A model generated the notes under the pieces. It was not told the origin of the DNA and ran no database searches. It saw nothing but the letters and a program-made list of their open reading frames with translations. From the NCBI GenBank assembly GCA_930367205.1, contig OV884015.1:84372841-84436840 (forward strand): a stretch of DNA of 64,000 nucleotides, given 5' to 3'. The DNA is from Acanthosoma haemorrhoidale (Eukaryota; Arthropoda; Insecta; Hemiptera; Acanthosomatidae). Below are positions 30,130-41,299 of the stretch, piece after piece; within the stretch, counting starts at the first letter, position 1, and each line of letters begins with the position of its first letter. Position numbers and translations under genes: made by a program.

Positions 30130-31065
30130 TTAAGCAGCGCGTTTTCCATTTGTAGAAACCAGTCTGACATTTTGGAGTCTCTCCTGAAGACAAATCACTT
30201 TTATCTCCGGATCGGAAGATTTCGAGGAAGCCTGGAGTTTGTGAAAGTTCTCAGACATAGAAGACATTACTTCATTCTCCCTGTTGTTAAGGCCTGTAGA
30301 AATCCCATTATTCATAAGTTGCCTATTTTCAATGTTGTGGAGTTTCAAGGCATCTCTCAGGGTCAAAGTGCTGGAGGACTCCTTGATAACAACTTCATTC
30401 GATTGGCTGTTTTCTTTGTTGGATTGTTCCAATCTGCATTTCACATTATCTTTCGGGAGCCTTGCCATTTTAAGTCTATCCTGGAGAGAGGATCCACTAG
30501 GAATGGATAGAAACTCATTTGGAGGGAGGTGGCTGTTTTCAGTGTTGTGGAGTTTCAAGGCGTCTCTCAGGGTCAGAGTGCTCGAGGTCTCCTTGATGAT
30601 AATATTATTCGATGAATGGCTGTTTTCTTTGTTGGATTGTTCCCGTCTGCATTTCACATTATCTTTCGGGAGCCTCGCCATTTTTAGTCTATCCTGGAGA
30701 GTGGATCCACTAGGAATGGATAGAAACTCATTTGGAGGGAGGTGGCTGTTTTCAGTGTTGTGGAGTTTCAAGGCATCTCTCAGGGTCAGAGTGCTCGAGG
30801 TCTCCTTGATGATAATATTATTCGATGAATGGCTGTTTTCTTTGTTGGATTGTTCCCGTCTGCATTTCACAATATCTTTCGGGAGTCTTGCCATTTTGAG
30901 TCTATCCTGGAGACTTGTTCCACTAGGAATTGAAAGGAATTCATTTGGAAGGATGTGGCTGTTTTCAGCATTGTGAAGCTTCACCACATCTGAAAGTTTT
31001 TGAGACTTCTTAGAATTCATTGAAGAGTTTTTCCTTATAGTTTCCAATCTTTTTTGAGCACTCAT
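30130..31065 (-). CDS. KEN-repeat protein, copy B (311 residues)
   Basis: Same start and C-terminus as the copy at 39366-40700, with three KEN-bearing blocks only: the N-terminal block, one standard block and the final block (…CRLEQSNKENSQSN). Its C-terminal domain has nine extra residues (EVMSSMSEN), a 27-bp segment absent from C-E. The shared TTCTC at the edges suggests slippage deletion in the others. Confidence 0.75.
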   Translation of the reverse strand: MSAQKRLETIRKNSSMNSKKSQKLSDVVKLHNAENSHILPNEFLSIPSGTSLQDRLKMARLPKDIVKCRREQSNKENSHSSNNIIIKETSSTLTLRDALKLHNTENSHLPPNEFLSIPSGSTLQDRLKMARLPKDNVKCRREQSNKENSHSSNNIIIKETSSTLTLRDALKLHNTENSHLPPNEFLSIPSGSSLQDRLKMARLPKDNVKCRLEQSNKENSQSNEVVIKESSSTLTLRDALKLHNIENRQLMNNGISTGLNNRENEVMSSMSENFHKLQASSKSSDPEIKVICLQERLQNVRLVSTNGKRAA

Positions 31066-31071
31066 TTCCTC

Positions 31072-31618
31072 CTATAAAACAGATATAAAATTATTATAAT
31101 AATAGTTTATAGTCTTCAATTAGTTTTAACAAAGCAATGCTTACTTCCTATCCTAAATTTAATTGTACCATTTTAAAGGTGTCTTACATTTTTTATAACA
31201 AGAAATCTGTTTTATTCGCCCAAGAAAAAGAGTAATAATGGCCTTTGTATATTATGCATAAATATTAATTTTTTTTTTAAATTATTGTTCTGCACATAAT
31301 TAATGATATGTAATACCTTTAAAGAAACTATTGGGGGCTACACGTATATTTAACAATTTACAATATTCAGTTAATTTTAAAACAGTATTCAGTAATTTAA
31401 ATTGTGAAGTCTTAAATTAATTTGCATGTATAAAAAATCACGTTAAATTAAATTTTTTTTACTGATTATGGGACCACTTTTTCCATCAATTTATTTTTTT
31501 AAGGTTAGTGAAGTGTTTCATAATACATTTATTACAGGTTTATGTGCTAATGTGTAAATTGTTATGGTTATTGCATATATTCTTAGAAAAATTAAATTCA
31601 AAATATACATATATAATT

Positions 31619-31657
<39 letters not shown>

Positions 31658-32702
31658 TAGAGCGAGAGAGTAAGCAGTAAAAAAGTAAGCTAAGTATGCA
31701 GTATCACACTTATAATAATAAAGTGTTTTAATGAGCTTGCTGATTACTCTCTCTTGATTGATTTCCTAAGTATTGTTTAATTACTTTTATTATCATACAA
31801 ACATTATTATAAAGCAGTTTCAGCAATACACCTCATCGACGGGTACTGTACATGACAATGTGTGTTACATTACACAGAAATTAACTGTTGAATGATACTT
31901 TTTTTGTTTCAAAGGATTAAATTTATTTTTAAGTGGATCCACAATACAAAATATCAATGGTTGAGATAAGCTAGGAATACGAAAATCATAACACTAACAT
32001 GCAAATTGGAAACAAGATTTTAATGAATTTGTGTAATTATAGTTCAAATATACATATTTTTGATCAAGGACACCATACCTGTAATTTGTTACTCTACTCG
32101 ATATTAAAGGAAAAAATTTAATTTTTAATAACAAGTAATTAATTAATAAATTTCACGTTATAATTTACTATGGAATAATTTTTGTTTTTAGCACCATAGG
32201 AACATTAAATATAACTATCTCGCAAAATATCATTTCTTATTCTAAAACACGGAATAAGTTATTTATTAATCAGGGAAATGTAATTTATAATATGACATCC
32301 CACTCTATATGATAAAAATAATGTTTTTTTAATTATCAAGTAATTAATTATGTAATTAGTATGGGTATGTCATGTTTTATTGATTTGGCAATATTATCGT
32401 TATTATCGTCGGGTAATGAAATGGAATCTTGAAATAATATATCACGTGCATAGGTAAAGAAACAGAGGGCTCACTAACGCCGTCCTAGACAAAGAGAAGA
32501 ACAGTTGAGAGAACATAAGTGTTTCTTATTTTGAAAAAAAAACTTAGGAAACCCTAAAAATAATTAACACGAATATTTCAGTTTCGGTTTTCTTAGTTTC
32601 CAAGAAATATAATAAAAAGAAGAAAAAAATATGAAAAATAATGCTGAAAGATACTATAAGCCTAAAGAATAAATTTTTTAATACATAATCATGATCACTT
32701 AC
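31072..32702 (-). other. intron of copy B with (AG)n tract
   Basis: Same donor and acceptor as copy A. The (AG)n tract is at 31621-31670. Otherwise AT-rich and empty. Confidence 0.55.
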
Positions 32703-32940
32703 CGTTGTTCGCTGGAAGCAAAAAGATCAAATGTAGAAATAGTCGTGAATCTGAACAAAGACTAACACTCAACACAGAAGCACCTATGCATACGTCAGGG
32801 CAAAGAATGCCATACACACGTACTACGGCTCTTCAGGAGAAAGCTACCTTTCTCGGCCAATGGGATGTCGTCTTTCCCCACCCTTTAACTAAGCTGACGA
32901 CGCTCTCTAGCGTCAAAATGATGTTACTATCGAAGTAGTT
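32703..32940 (-). promoter_or_regulatory. non-coding first exon and promoter-like region, copy B
   Basis: As described at 23895-24130. Splice donor CAACG|GTAAGTG with exon end at 32703. A (TA)n tract follows upstream of the promoter-like part at 33093-33126. Confidence 0.45.
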
Positions 32941-33720
32941 ATTATTAAGTAATTAAAATTAAGAAAGACAATCAAATTGATCATTAAAAACATAAAGAAT
33001 TTAAAAATGGTACGAAGTGCCTATCCTTCCGTGGTACTTTCTGGTAAAATTGAGTTTATATTCACACTTCAGAGAATTAAAACTGTTAGTTGTATATATA
33101 TATATATATATATATATAAATATATAGCTACTCCAATAGCGCTTCCTCGGATGAGTAGCCTCGTCTTTATAATTTAACACTGTATAATAAATCATTTTTA
33201 CGACCACATTTTGGAGCATGCAGGTGGACGAACGATCTACTGCTGTATGTATGTACCTTTTAAATACAGTGAAATCGTTAACTTATTCCAAGTTATGAAA
33301 CTGTATTCAAGATTTCGAATAGTGAAAAATTTATTTTTAGACTTATGAAATTGGAAATCGTATACAAACCATTATAAAATACCGAGCTAAGCCAAATGCA
33401 ACAGATCTGGCTCTTGCCTGTGCCTGCCACGTGGTGAGAAATCATTGACGTGAAAATTAGCGTTCTAATTTTTTCTCGGGAGTAAAGAAAACATTTAAAA
33501 ACAATGAAATCTGCTTAATAAGTCTCGCCATGAAGGTGTCGACGTAGATTTCCAAGAGTAGCATCTAGCAAGGAGTAAAGGATAAAACCAGTACGTTGAA
33601 ACTCTTAATATTTGTATATATCAGTGTTTTGCTTGTACATCATAATAAAGCTTTTCTATTTTTTTCTTTTACTTAAGATTATTTAAGACTTTTCTCTTAT
33701 TTAACTGTCGAATGAGCACA

Positions 33721-34072
33721 ACATATTTGAAATTACATCAAGTAGTTAGGAAGATATGCCAGTTCAAAGAACGGTAATTTTTCCCATTTAGAAAAAAAAT
33801 CGTGTTTTGGATTTTCAAGCCTTAGTTTTGCAATGTAAAATATATTATATAAAATAAATCGTATATTTGTATACTCTAAAGTATCAAATATTGTTCCGGG
33901 TTTCATATGCGAACACTGGTAGAACAATTTACAACAAACATCATCTACTCTTTCATTCATTTTACCCTAAAGTATCTTGTTTATAGCGCCCTTCTCGTTT
34001 ATGGGAGGCTAAATCGTGGTTTTAATTATTACTGGATATCATTCTAACGACTTAATGTAATTTCAAATATGT
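33721..34072. repeat. 352-bp inverted-repeat element (MITE candidate), unit B
   Basis: ACATATTTGAAATTACATCAAGT (first 20 bases at 33721-33740) is mirrored at 34051-34072 with one mismatch over 22 bp. The sequence GCAC lies just outside both ends and could be a 4-bp target duplication. The interior is AT-rich; its open frames look like chance. Absent from unit A together with its flanks. Confidence 0.5.
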
Positions 34073-34300
34073 GGCACCCATTCGACGCAAAATTTTATGC
34101 ACTTTACTTTATAGAAATATAAAAGTTTAGGCGTTATTAGTGAAAAACTGAAAAAATACCGAAAATGTATAGGTTTTGGGACACCCTTCATATAGAACCA
34201 GCAGAAAATTTGTTCAAACTGCAATAAACTCTTTTTACAAGGGTATGAAGAGACTAAAGCCGTTTTTGGCTTTCCGGGAATAATTATCCTACAGACCATA

Positions 34301-34672
34301 TGTTGGTGTTTTTCTCTTAATTGGGTGGAGAGGAACCTCACAGTTCACTATACTGCTTATATTCATTTATTCCTCTGCCTAGCATATATTCAAAGTCCAA
34401 ACTTCTTTACCTGACTCTTTCCGAATCTTTGTTCCTTCGCCTGAAAGCGATTGGAGATGTAAAAAAAAGAAACAAAATAAGTACCGAAGAGGGTATTACT
34501 CTCTCATCTGTCCACTTGCCACTTGTCAATCTCTCTTTATAGCTGTTTTCCGGTTAAACTTTTCAGATGAAAGCAGTCTCAGCGGGGGTTGCTTTCGAGA
34601 CGTTGGGAATGGTCAAAACAGATACGCCCACCTGTAGTGCGCAAAACTTTTATATCTCAACCTGTCCCAACA
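34301..34672 (-). repeat. LTR-like block, unit B
   Basis: Inverted ends TGTTGG...CCAACA, a TATA box and an AATAAA in the right order on the - strand. The edge at 34301 is also the structural breakpoint between unit A and units B-E. Confidence 0.55.
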
Positions 34673-35062
34673 CCGGATGACCGGATGACAGGATGACAAA
34701 CTAACTGTGTTTTTTAATTTATACATAAAACAAATACTTTGAAATAGTTTTACCTAGGAGTGTTTTGTTCAGATATTTTTTATACTAGTGAACTTTTCCA
34801 AGAAATACTTAAAATAGGAGTTGATAATTTTATAAAAGGGGTTATCGGCCATAATTAAAAGATGGCCTAAGTAAGTATATTAAAGTGAAATTGCGTGACA
34901 TGCAAATATAAATTAACAGTTATGGATGAATCTATATTATTTCTAATGGCTTTAGTTATACATACATTGTTATAAGGGGTTACTCGATTACAAAAATAAT
35001 TATTTTTAATAAATGTACAATGTCTTAAATAAGTTTGGTTGGCATAAAATAATATGAGTTTA

Positions 35063-35232
35063 TTATGAATAATAGTTATTACGTAAGTAACTGTACTGTA
35101 GTGATGGTACAGGTAATAGATATATTGTTTTGATTACTTCTTCTATAAGTGGACTAGTTAGAATGTAATGTAATGTATTGTTTCTTATTGCACATTGTAT
35201 TTTACTTGTTAACCATAATATTTCAATATCAT
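35063..35232 (-). pseudogene. possible Env-like trace, unit B
   Basis: A short open stretch with LHYILTSPLIEEVIKTIYLL and PVPSL resembles the stretch in errantivirus Env proteins where a short hydrophobic strand precedes a P-x-P motif. It sits between integrase and the LTR, the expected place for env. Most of the gene is missing, so this is tentative. Confidence 0.3.
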
Positions 35233-35275
35233 TGCTAATATAATAATTTGGTTTTAAGTCTGTTTGTGTGTTACA

Positions 35276-35870
35276 TCAGTTATCTATTATGAAAAAGTCA
35301 TCAGAGTCACTGGAAAGAGCGTCCAAATCAATTTCCATTCTCCCATCATCATGTGCCAGAAGCACATTTTTCTTCCTAGGTCTTCTAATATTGTTACTGT
35401 GTAACTCTATAGTCTTATTTTTGTCAATAAATTGTCCAACTGGTTTATATCTGTTTTCGTACGAGTTTTAACATATGGTCGTTCCTCTATGTCGGGTGGG
35501 TCTTCACGATTTTTATTTAATTTGTATGTCCTAATTTCTTTTTCTATTTCAGTATCTTGTTGGGCTTTTTTGTGTACTATTGTCTTCTTTAATAGGGTCT
35601 TTTATTTTTCCAAAATTTATCTCGTTAGGTGTTAATTTCAAATTTTTATTTTGTGTTTCGTTAAAGGTCATTATCGCCAGGTTTAAATTCGTTTTTTGAA
35701 TTATCTTCTTTTATTACTCTTAATAGCTTGATCAAAGTAGAATGGGCTCGATTTAGTATTCCTAAGGAGTTTGATTTATTTGATACTGTATAATGACATT
35801 CTATACCGAGACATTCCGAAAGATTCTGGTTAAGATTATTATTATATTCACAGCATAACGAATAACAAAA
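35276..35870 (-). pseudogene. old gypsy integrase remnant, unit B
   Basis: Across frameshifts I read LGIECHYTVSNKSNSLGILN, RAHSTLIKLLRVIKEDNS, LTPNEINFGKIKDPI, EIRTYKLNKNREDPPDIEE with RPYVKTRTKTD, and finally IRRPRKKN. This order matches the second half of gypsy-family integrase: the catalytic-Glu region (Asn here), the TPxE-xxFG block, the helix before the C-terminal domain and the tail. The end is a stop at 35276-35278. The + strand frames over this area are shadows. Confidence 0.6.
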
Positions 35871-38800
35871 CTACTGGTGCAAACAGAACTCATTTTCTTG
35901 CCAACTCAACACATGTATGTATATTCATTGGATTTGCAGAAATAAATTTTTTAGCAAGTTCATTTATCAGTGTTATTTTTTTTTTTTAATACTTAATCTC
36001 AAAGTAGAAGTATTTTGTATTTCCTTTTATTTTTGTTAGTTCATAGTTTACTTTACACACCTTTCGGCATAAATGAAAGGTTTGTCACTATTTTTTCTGA
36101 CATTTTGAATGATATAAATGAATGTGGTTAGATGGTGTGTTTAGGGCCATGGTTTATCAAAATGAAATTATTAAATTCATTGCGTTAGCCTGTGTGTTAT
36201 ATTTAAAATAAGTTGATGTAAGGTAAAAAATCTTTGAATTTTATCAGTATGAATAAGTTCAATAGTTAGTTAAACCAGTCAGTAATCTTTCCATTTTTTA
36301 AGCGCAGCAAGATTAAAAGAAAGTACCAAATCAATTTTAATAATAGAACGATTATTATTTTAACATTGTATTTTACAAAAAATCTATGTAAAATTCTACC
36401 CGATTGAAGTTAAACAGTCCTAAAAGCCGAATGGGTCGATCCAATGTTCTAGGATAACAAATTGCCTTATAGTTTATTAAAAATATAGGATGTTAATGAT
36501 GTGTGTTATAATAGGAAAAGCTAATTTGTTAGACTAGTAAATGTTATACACGTAATTAATGCTCACCACCATGCAAATTATTTTCAACAGATGAAGCTGC
36601 AGCAGCGTTCCATGCTGTTTTTCCCAGACGATTCTTCACAGATAACAAATAGCTGAGAGACACTTGGTTTTCAAATGTTTATTTGTATTCTTGCAATTTT
36701 TAATTTTTTTTTTAAATATTCAATTTAGTTATACATGTTATGTGCCATATACCAACTATCAAGGCCTCCCAGGGAGGTTGTCTTTTACATTACAATTTTT
36801 GTTTCATAGCTATGGTGCTTATTGTGATTCGTCTTATTACTAAATGATTTGGCAAATGGTCTGTCTTTTTCACGAGTGTAATTTACTCTTTTTATTTTCA
36901 ATCTAATAGATATGTTTATTTAAAATTTTTGGATACAACTAATAATAATTTTCTGCGTGAATATGTACATGAAGAGTTTCTATTCGGTAAGACAAATCAC
37001 TAAGGACAAAAATAGCTCATATTTTAACAGAATTTAGTTTCCTTAAAAGATTTGAATAATACGTTTTCAAGAAAAAATAATAATAGTAATTTCTATGTTT
37101 TTTTTGTTTTTTTATAAAAAAAAGTTAATTTTTTTATTTCTTCGATCAGTTGGAAAATTAACTTTATAACATTAGTGTAAAGACACATAAATAATATAAA
37201 GAATAATGTTGTTTTCAGTGTTATTGCATAGGTTCCTTTGTTATTCCTATAAGTGAAGTGAGTGACAATATAGAATAAAGAGTTTTTTTCAAAGCAAAGA
37301 GGTTTATTTTAGTGCTTTGTTGTACAAAGTTGCTATGACTATATAATTTTGGTTTGGAGCTCATTAATAGAATTTTCATTTGAAAATTACATAATTTCAT
37401 TCATTCCTATTTGGTGCATCTTAAACCATTTAGGTACATATTATTAACAGCTGTACTTCAAACATTAATAATGTACTAGTCATCCTCAGAATCTGTGTAT
37501 AGTCACAGACAGCATAAGGTTTTAGACTAGTTAGGTCTATTATTTCACCGCAGAATATATCATGGCACTTCGAAGGCAATTTATTTTATAGACTAACCAA
37601 ATACGTTTTAAAATTTTAGTTAGTTACCATTTTCGAAAGTTCATTATTTTCTTTCGCTAAGCTTACGATGGTCCAAGCAGTACAATGGTGGTTTCTTTTA
37701 TCATTTTTAATTGATTCCAAACAATTTATTTGGATTTTTTGTTTCTCAACTTTATAATTGTGAGAAATTTTTTTGTCTCAAGAATACATTCTGTTATAAT
37801 GGTTCAAACAGGGATAAAATTTATTAAATTCATAGTTGATAAAATAAAAACTTGTAAAAAAAAAAAATATATATATACAATTATATGCGTGTAATAAAAT
37901 ACCTATTTTTGGGCATAAAATTTCAAAACTTTTATTTATACCCTATCCTATTTATGATAGAAATCCTAAGTTTCCTATGTCCATACATATGCTACATCAG
38001 CATGTTATGTTTACAAATATTTATATTTTATTGTATTCTAGCTGCAAAGTTATGAGTTCAGAACAGTAAATTAGGTATTATTATATTTTTCATATGACTG
38101 CCCCCCTCTTGGTACCTAGGGCATCCAGCCCCAATTACCAAGTTCTGGCCTGATAAGCCGGTTTTAGATTATTATGACAACTGATTTTTATCAGCTGCTA
38201 TTTGTGTACCGAGAATCACGGAAAGTTTCAATCATCATGGAAAGGTATAAGTTAAATTCAATATTTTTATTATTTTATAAAAAATAATCATTTATCTCCC
38301 TTTACTCTGTCCACTGCAAGGAATTAAACATTTCTATTTTTCTTATTTCCTATATTTTTAATTTAAATCCATTCAATCTGGTACCCTCACGACAACACCC
38401 AAATCTATCGAAATGATTCCTACAATTTTTAATATTTTATTTTTAGTTATTAAGAGGAAAAATGACACTTTATTTTAAATTAAAAAATTTAATGGTTAAA
38501 TGTGTATGTGTGGTTCTCGTACGTAAAGTTATTGTTTTAAATGTTTCATATTTACAATTGTCTACTGATTTATAAAAATAATAAATATCTTATAAAAAAA
38601 ACATGAATATTCAGTGCTGTCAGGTTGAGCATGATCTCCTATTATCCATCCCCCATGCTTCCATATTTAGTTCAACCTTTTGTGTAAAATTCTGACGACT
38701 AACAAACTTGGTTTTGTCTGGTTACTTACTTTCCCCATAATCTGTTTTCTGTGAAACCCATATATATATTTATAAATATATGTGTTATAAACTTGGAAAC

Positions 38801-39365
38801 GTCATGCATCAGTATGTAATAAGTAACTAAGAAGTTTAATTGGCACAATAAGAAAAAGATTAATAAAATTTTATAGTCAGTATATTCCAGCTTTCAATAA
38901 TAAACATAGACAAAAAAAAAATTCACCAAATTTTGTGAAACTAATATAAAAGTTTTACATTAATGACATAATACCATATTGGAAACATATACATCCCAAT
39001 CGTACTAGCAATTAGGAGCCAAAGTATCTGCAGTAATGCATAGTTATCTCAAACTTAAATCTTAATAGTATTTATATTTACAAGTATTTATATTTATATA
39101 TATTATTTATAATTTTATATATTAAACCTTACATTTATAGTTACAATTTGGCCATTCCACAAACATATACAAAGAATTAATTAACATGCAAGTATCTGCA
39201 ATAATATGTACATATGTTATCTCAAATATTTAGATCATTAAGTAAAACAATTGAACAATCATCTTAAAATAAAACATAATGGTATTGCCCCGATAATATT
39301 TAGAATGCCTTATTATTTCTGTATTTTGCAAGTCTCTCCTGAACACGTTTGGGAAAACCTTCCCT

Positions 39366-40700
39366 TTAAGCAGCGCGTTTTCCATTTGTAGAAACCAGTC
39401 TGACATTTTGGAGTCTCTCCTGAAGACAAATCACTTTTATCTCCGGATCGGAAGATTTCGAGGAAGCCTGGAGTTTGTGAAAGTTCTCCCTGTTGTTAAG
39501 GCCTGTAGAAATCCCATTATTCATAAGTTGCCTATTTTCAATGTTGTGGAGTTTCAAGGCATCTCTCAGGGTCAAAGTGCTGGAGGACTCCTTGATAACA
39601 ACTTCATTCGATTGGCTGTTTTCTTTGTTGGATTGTTCCGATCTGCATTTCACATTATCTTTCGGGAGCCTTGCCATTTTAAGTCTATCCTGGAGAGAGG
39701 ATCCACTAGGAATGGATAGAAACTCATTTGGAGGGAGGTGGCTGTTTTCAATGTTGTGGAGTTTCAAGGCGTCTCTCAGGGTCACAGTGCTGGAGGACTC
39801 CTTGATAATAACTTTATTCGATGAATGGCTATTTTCTTTGTTGGCTAGTTCTGGTCTGCATTTCACATTATCTTTAGGGAGCCTGGCAATTTTAAGCCTA
39901 TCCTGGAGAGTGGATCCACTAGGAATGGATAGAAACTCATTTGGAGGGAGGTGGCTGTTTTCAGTGTTGTGGAGTTTCAAGGCATCTCTCAGGGTCACAG
40001 TGCTGGAGGACTCCTTGATAATAACTTTATTCGATGAATGGCTATTTTCTTTGTTGGCTAGTTCCGGTCTGCATTTCACATTATCTTTAGGGAGCCTGGC
40101 AATTTTAAGCCTATCCTGGAGAGTGGATCCACTAGGAATGGAAAGAAACTCATTTGGAGGGAGGTGGCTGTTTTCAGTGTTGTGGAGTTTCAAGGCGTCT
40201 CTCAGGGTCAGAGTGCTCGAGGTCTCCTTGATGATAATATTATTCGATGAATGGCTGTTTTCTTTGTTGGATTGTTCCCGTCTGCATTTCACATTATCTT
40301 TCGGGAGCCTCGCCATTTTTAGTCTATCCTGGAGAGTGGATCCACTAGGAATGGATAGAAACTCATTTGGAGGGAGGTGGCTGTTTTCAGTGTTGTGGAG
40401 TTTCAAGGCATCTCTCAGGGTCAGAGTGCTCGAGGTCTCCTTGATGATAATATTATTCGATGAATGGCTGTTTTCTTTGTTGGATTGTTCCCGTCTGCAT
40501 TTCACAATATCTTTCGGGAGTCTTGCCATTTTGAGTCTATCCTGGAGACTTGTTCCACTAGGAATTGAAAGGAATTCATTTGGAAGGATGTGGCTGTTTT
40601 CAGCATTGTGAAGCTTCACCACATCTGAAAGTTTTTGAGACTTCTTAGAATTCATTGAAGAGTTTTTCCTTATAGTTTCCAATCTTTTTTGAGCACTCAT
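39366..40700 (-). CDS. KEN-repeat protein, copy C (444 residues, reference copy)
   Basis: I do not recognise the family. Residues 1-23 are basic and Ser-rich. Five blocks of 70-71 residues follow (about 24-94, 95-165, 166-236, 237-307, 308-377), then a 67-residue C-terminal domain ending ICLQERLQNVRLVSTNGKRAA... Each block has LRDALKLHNTEN, PPNEFLSIPSG, LQDRLKMARLPKD and NKENSHSSN; KEN lies at residues 75, 146, 217, 288 and 359. Block types: standard (CRREQSNKEN), second (CRPELANKEN) and last (SEQSNKENSQSN). The KEN triplets resemble APC/C degrons and RDALKL resembles a D-box core, but this is motif-level inference. No signal peptide or membrane segment, so nuclear or cytoplasmic location is likely. 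An upstream non-coding exon is suggested by splice sites. Confidence 0.8.
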   Translation of the reverse strand: MSAQKRLETIRKNSSMNSKKSQKLSDVVKLHNAENSHILPNEFLSIPSGTSLQDRLKMARLPKDIVKCRREQSNKENSHSSNNIIIKETSSTLTLRDALKLHNTENSHLPPNEFLSIPSGSTLQDRLKMARLPKDNVKCRREQSNKENSHSSNNIIIKETSSTLTLRDALKLHNTENSHLPPNEFLSIPSGSTLQDRLKIARLPKDNVKCRPELANKENSHSSNKVIIKESSSTVTLRDALKLHNTENSHLPPNEFLSIPSGSTLQDRLKIARLPKDNVKCRPELANKENSHSSNKVIIKESSSTVTLRDALKLHNIENSHLPPNEFLSIPSGSSLQDRLKMARLPKDNVKCRSEQSNKENSQSNEVVIKESSSTLTLRDALKLHNIENRQLMNNGISTGLNNRENFHKLQASSKSSDPEIKVICLQERLQNVRLVSTNGKRAA

Positions 40701-40706
40701 TTCCTC

Positions 40707-41254
40707 CTATAAAACAGATATAAAATTATTATAATAATAGTTTATAGTCTTCAATTAGTTTTAACAAAGCAATTCTTACTTCCTATCCTAAATTTAATTG
40801 TACCATTTTAAAGGTGTCTTACATTTTTTATAACAAGAAATCTGTTTTATTCGCCCAAGAAAAAGAGTAATAATGGCCTTTGTATATTATGCATAAATAT
40901 TAATTTTTTTTTTAAATTATTGTTCTGCACATAACTGAATGATATGTAATACATTTAAAGAAACTATTGGGGGCTACACGTATATTTAACAATTTACAAT
41001 ATTCAGTTAATTTTAAAACAGTATTCAGTAATTTAAATTGTGAAGTCTTAAATTAATTTGCATGTATAAAAAATCACGTTAAATTAAATTTTTTTTACTG
41101 ATTATGGGACCACTTTTTGCATCAATTTATTTTTTTAAGGTTAGTGAAGTGTTTCATAATACATTTATTACAGGTTTATGTGCTAATGTGTAAATTATTA
41201 TGGTTATTGCATATATTCTTAGAAAAATTAAATTCAAAATATACATATATAATT

Positions 41255-41299
<45 letters not shown>

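Larger units (their letters stand above)
27066..35910. repeat. tandem segmental unit B
   Basis: Contains the CELF-downstream-like segment (27066-28835), a non-coding stretch with a possible + strand exon (28836-30060), the KEN-repeat gene, its intron and first exon, the inverted-repeat element and the gypsy remnant. Compared with C-E it lacks about 800 bp: about 430 bp at 28121 and two 213-bp gene repeats. It retains short sequences lost in C-E, so it branched earlier. Confidence 0.9.
34301..35910 (-). mobile_element. 3' part of decayed gypsy/errantivirus-like element, unit B
   Basis: Read on the - strand: integrase remnant (35910 to about 35276), a possible Env trace (35063-35232), then a 372-bp LTR-like block (34672-34301). 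The block starts TGTTGGGACAGG, contains GATATAAAAG and GGAATAAATG, and ends ACACCAACA, so its ends are TGTTGG/CCAACA. No clear polypurine tract was seen before the LTR. The element is cut at its 5' side exactly at the junction with the next unit. Confidence 0.6.

Noticed and set aside
33733..33960. 75- and 92-codon - strand frames near the inverted-repeat element
   Set aside because: No recognisable motif, AT-rich composition, and the second is disrupted by a one-base insertion in D and E.
34321..34542. 73-codon + strand frame repeated in all five units (24697, 34321, 43947, 53591, 63439)
   Set aside because: Lies wholly inside the LTR-like block; its conservation is explained by the recent duplication of the whole unit.
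35268..35635. 67-codon + strand frames in B, C and D
   Set aside because: Antisense to the decayed integrase remnant, which gives motif-by-motif sense on the - strand.
39366..40700. ABBA-type APC/C motif in FLSIPSG
   Set aside because: Lacks the acidic and aromatic positions expected of that motif; only the KEN match and weaker D-box similarity are kept.
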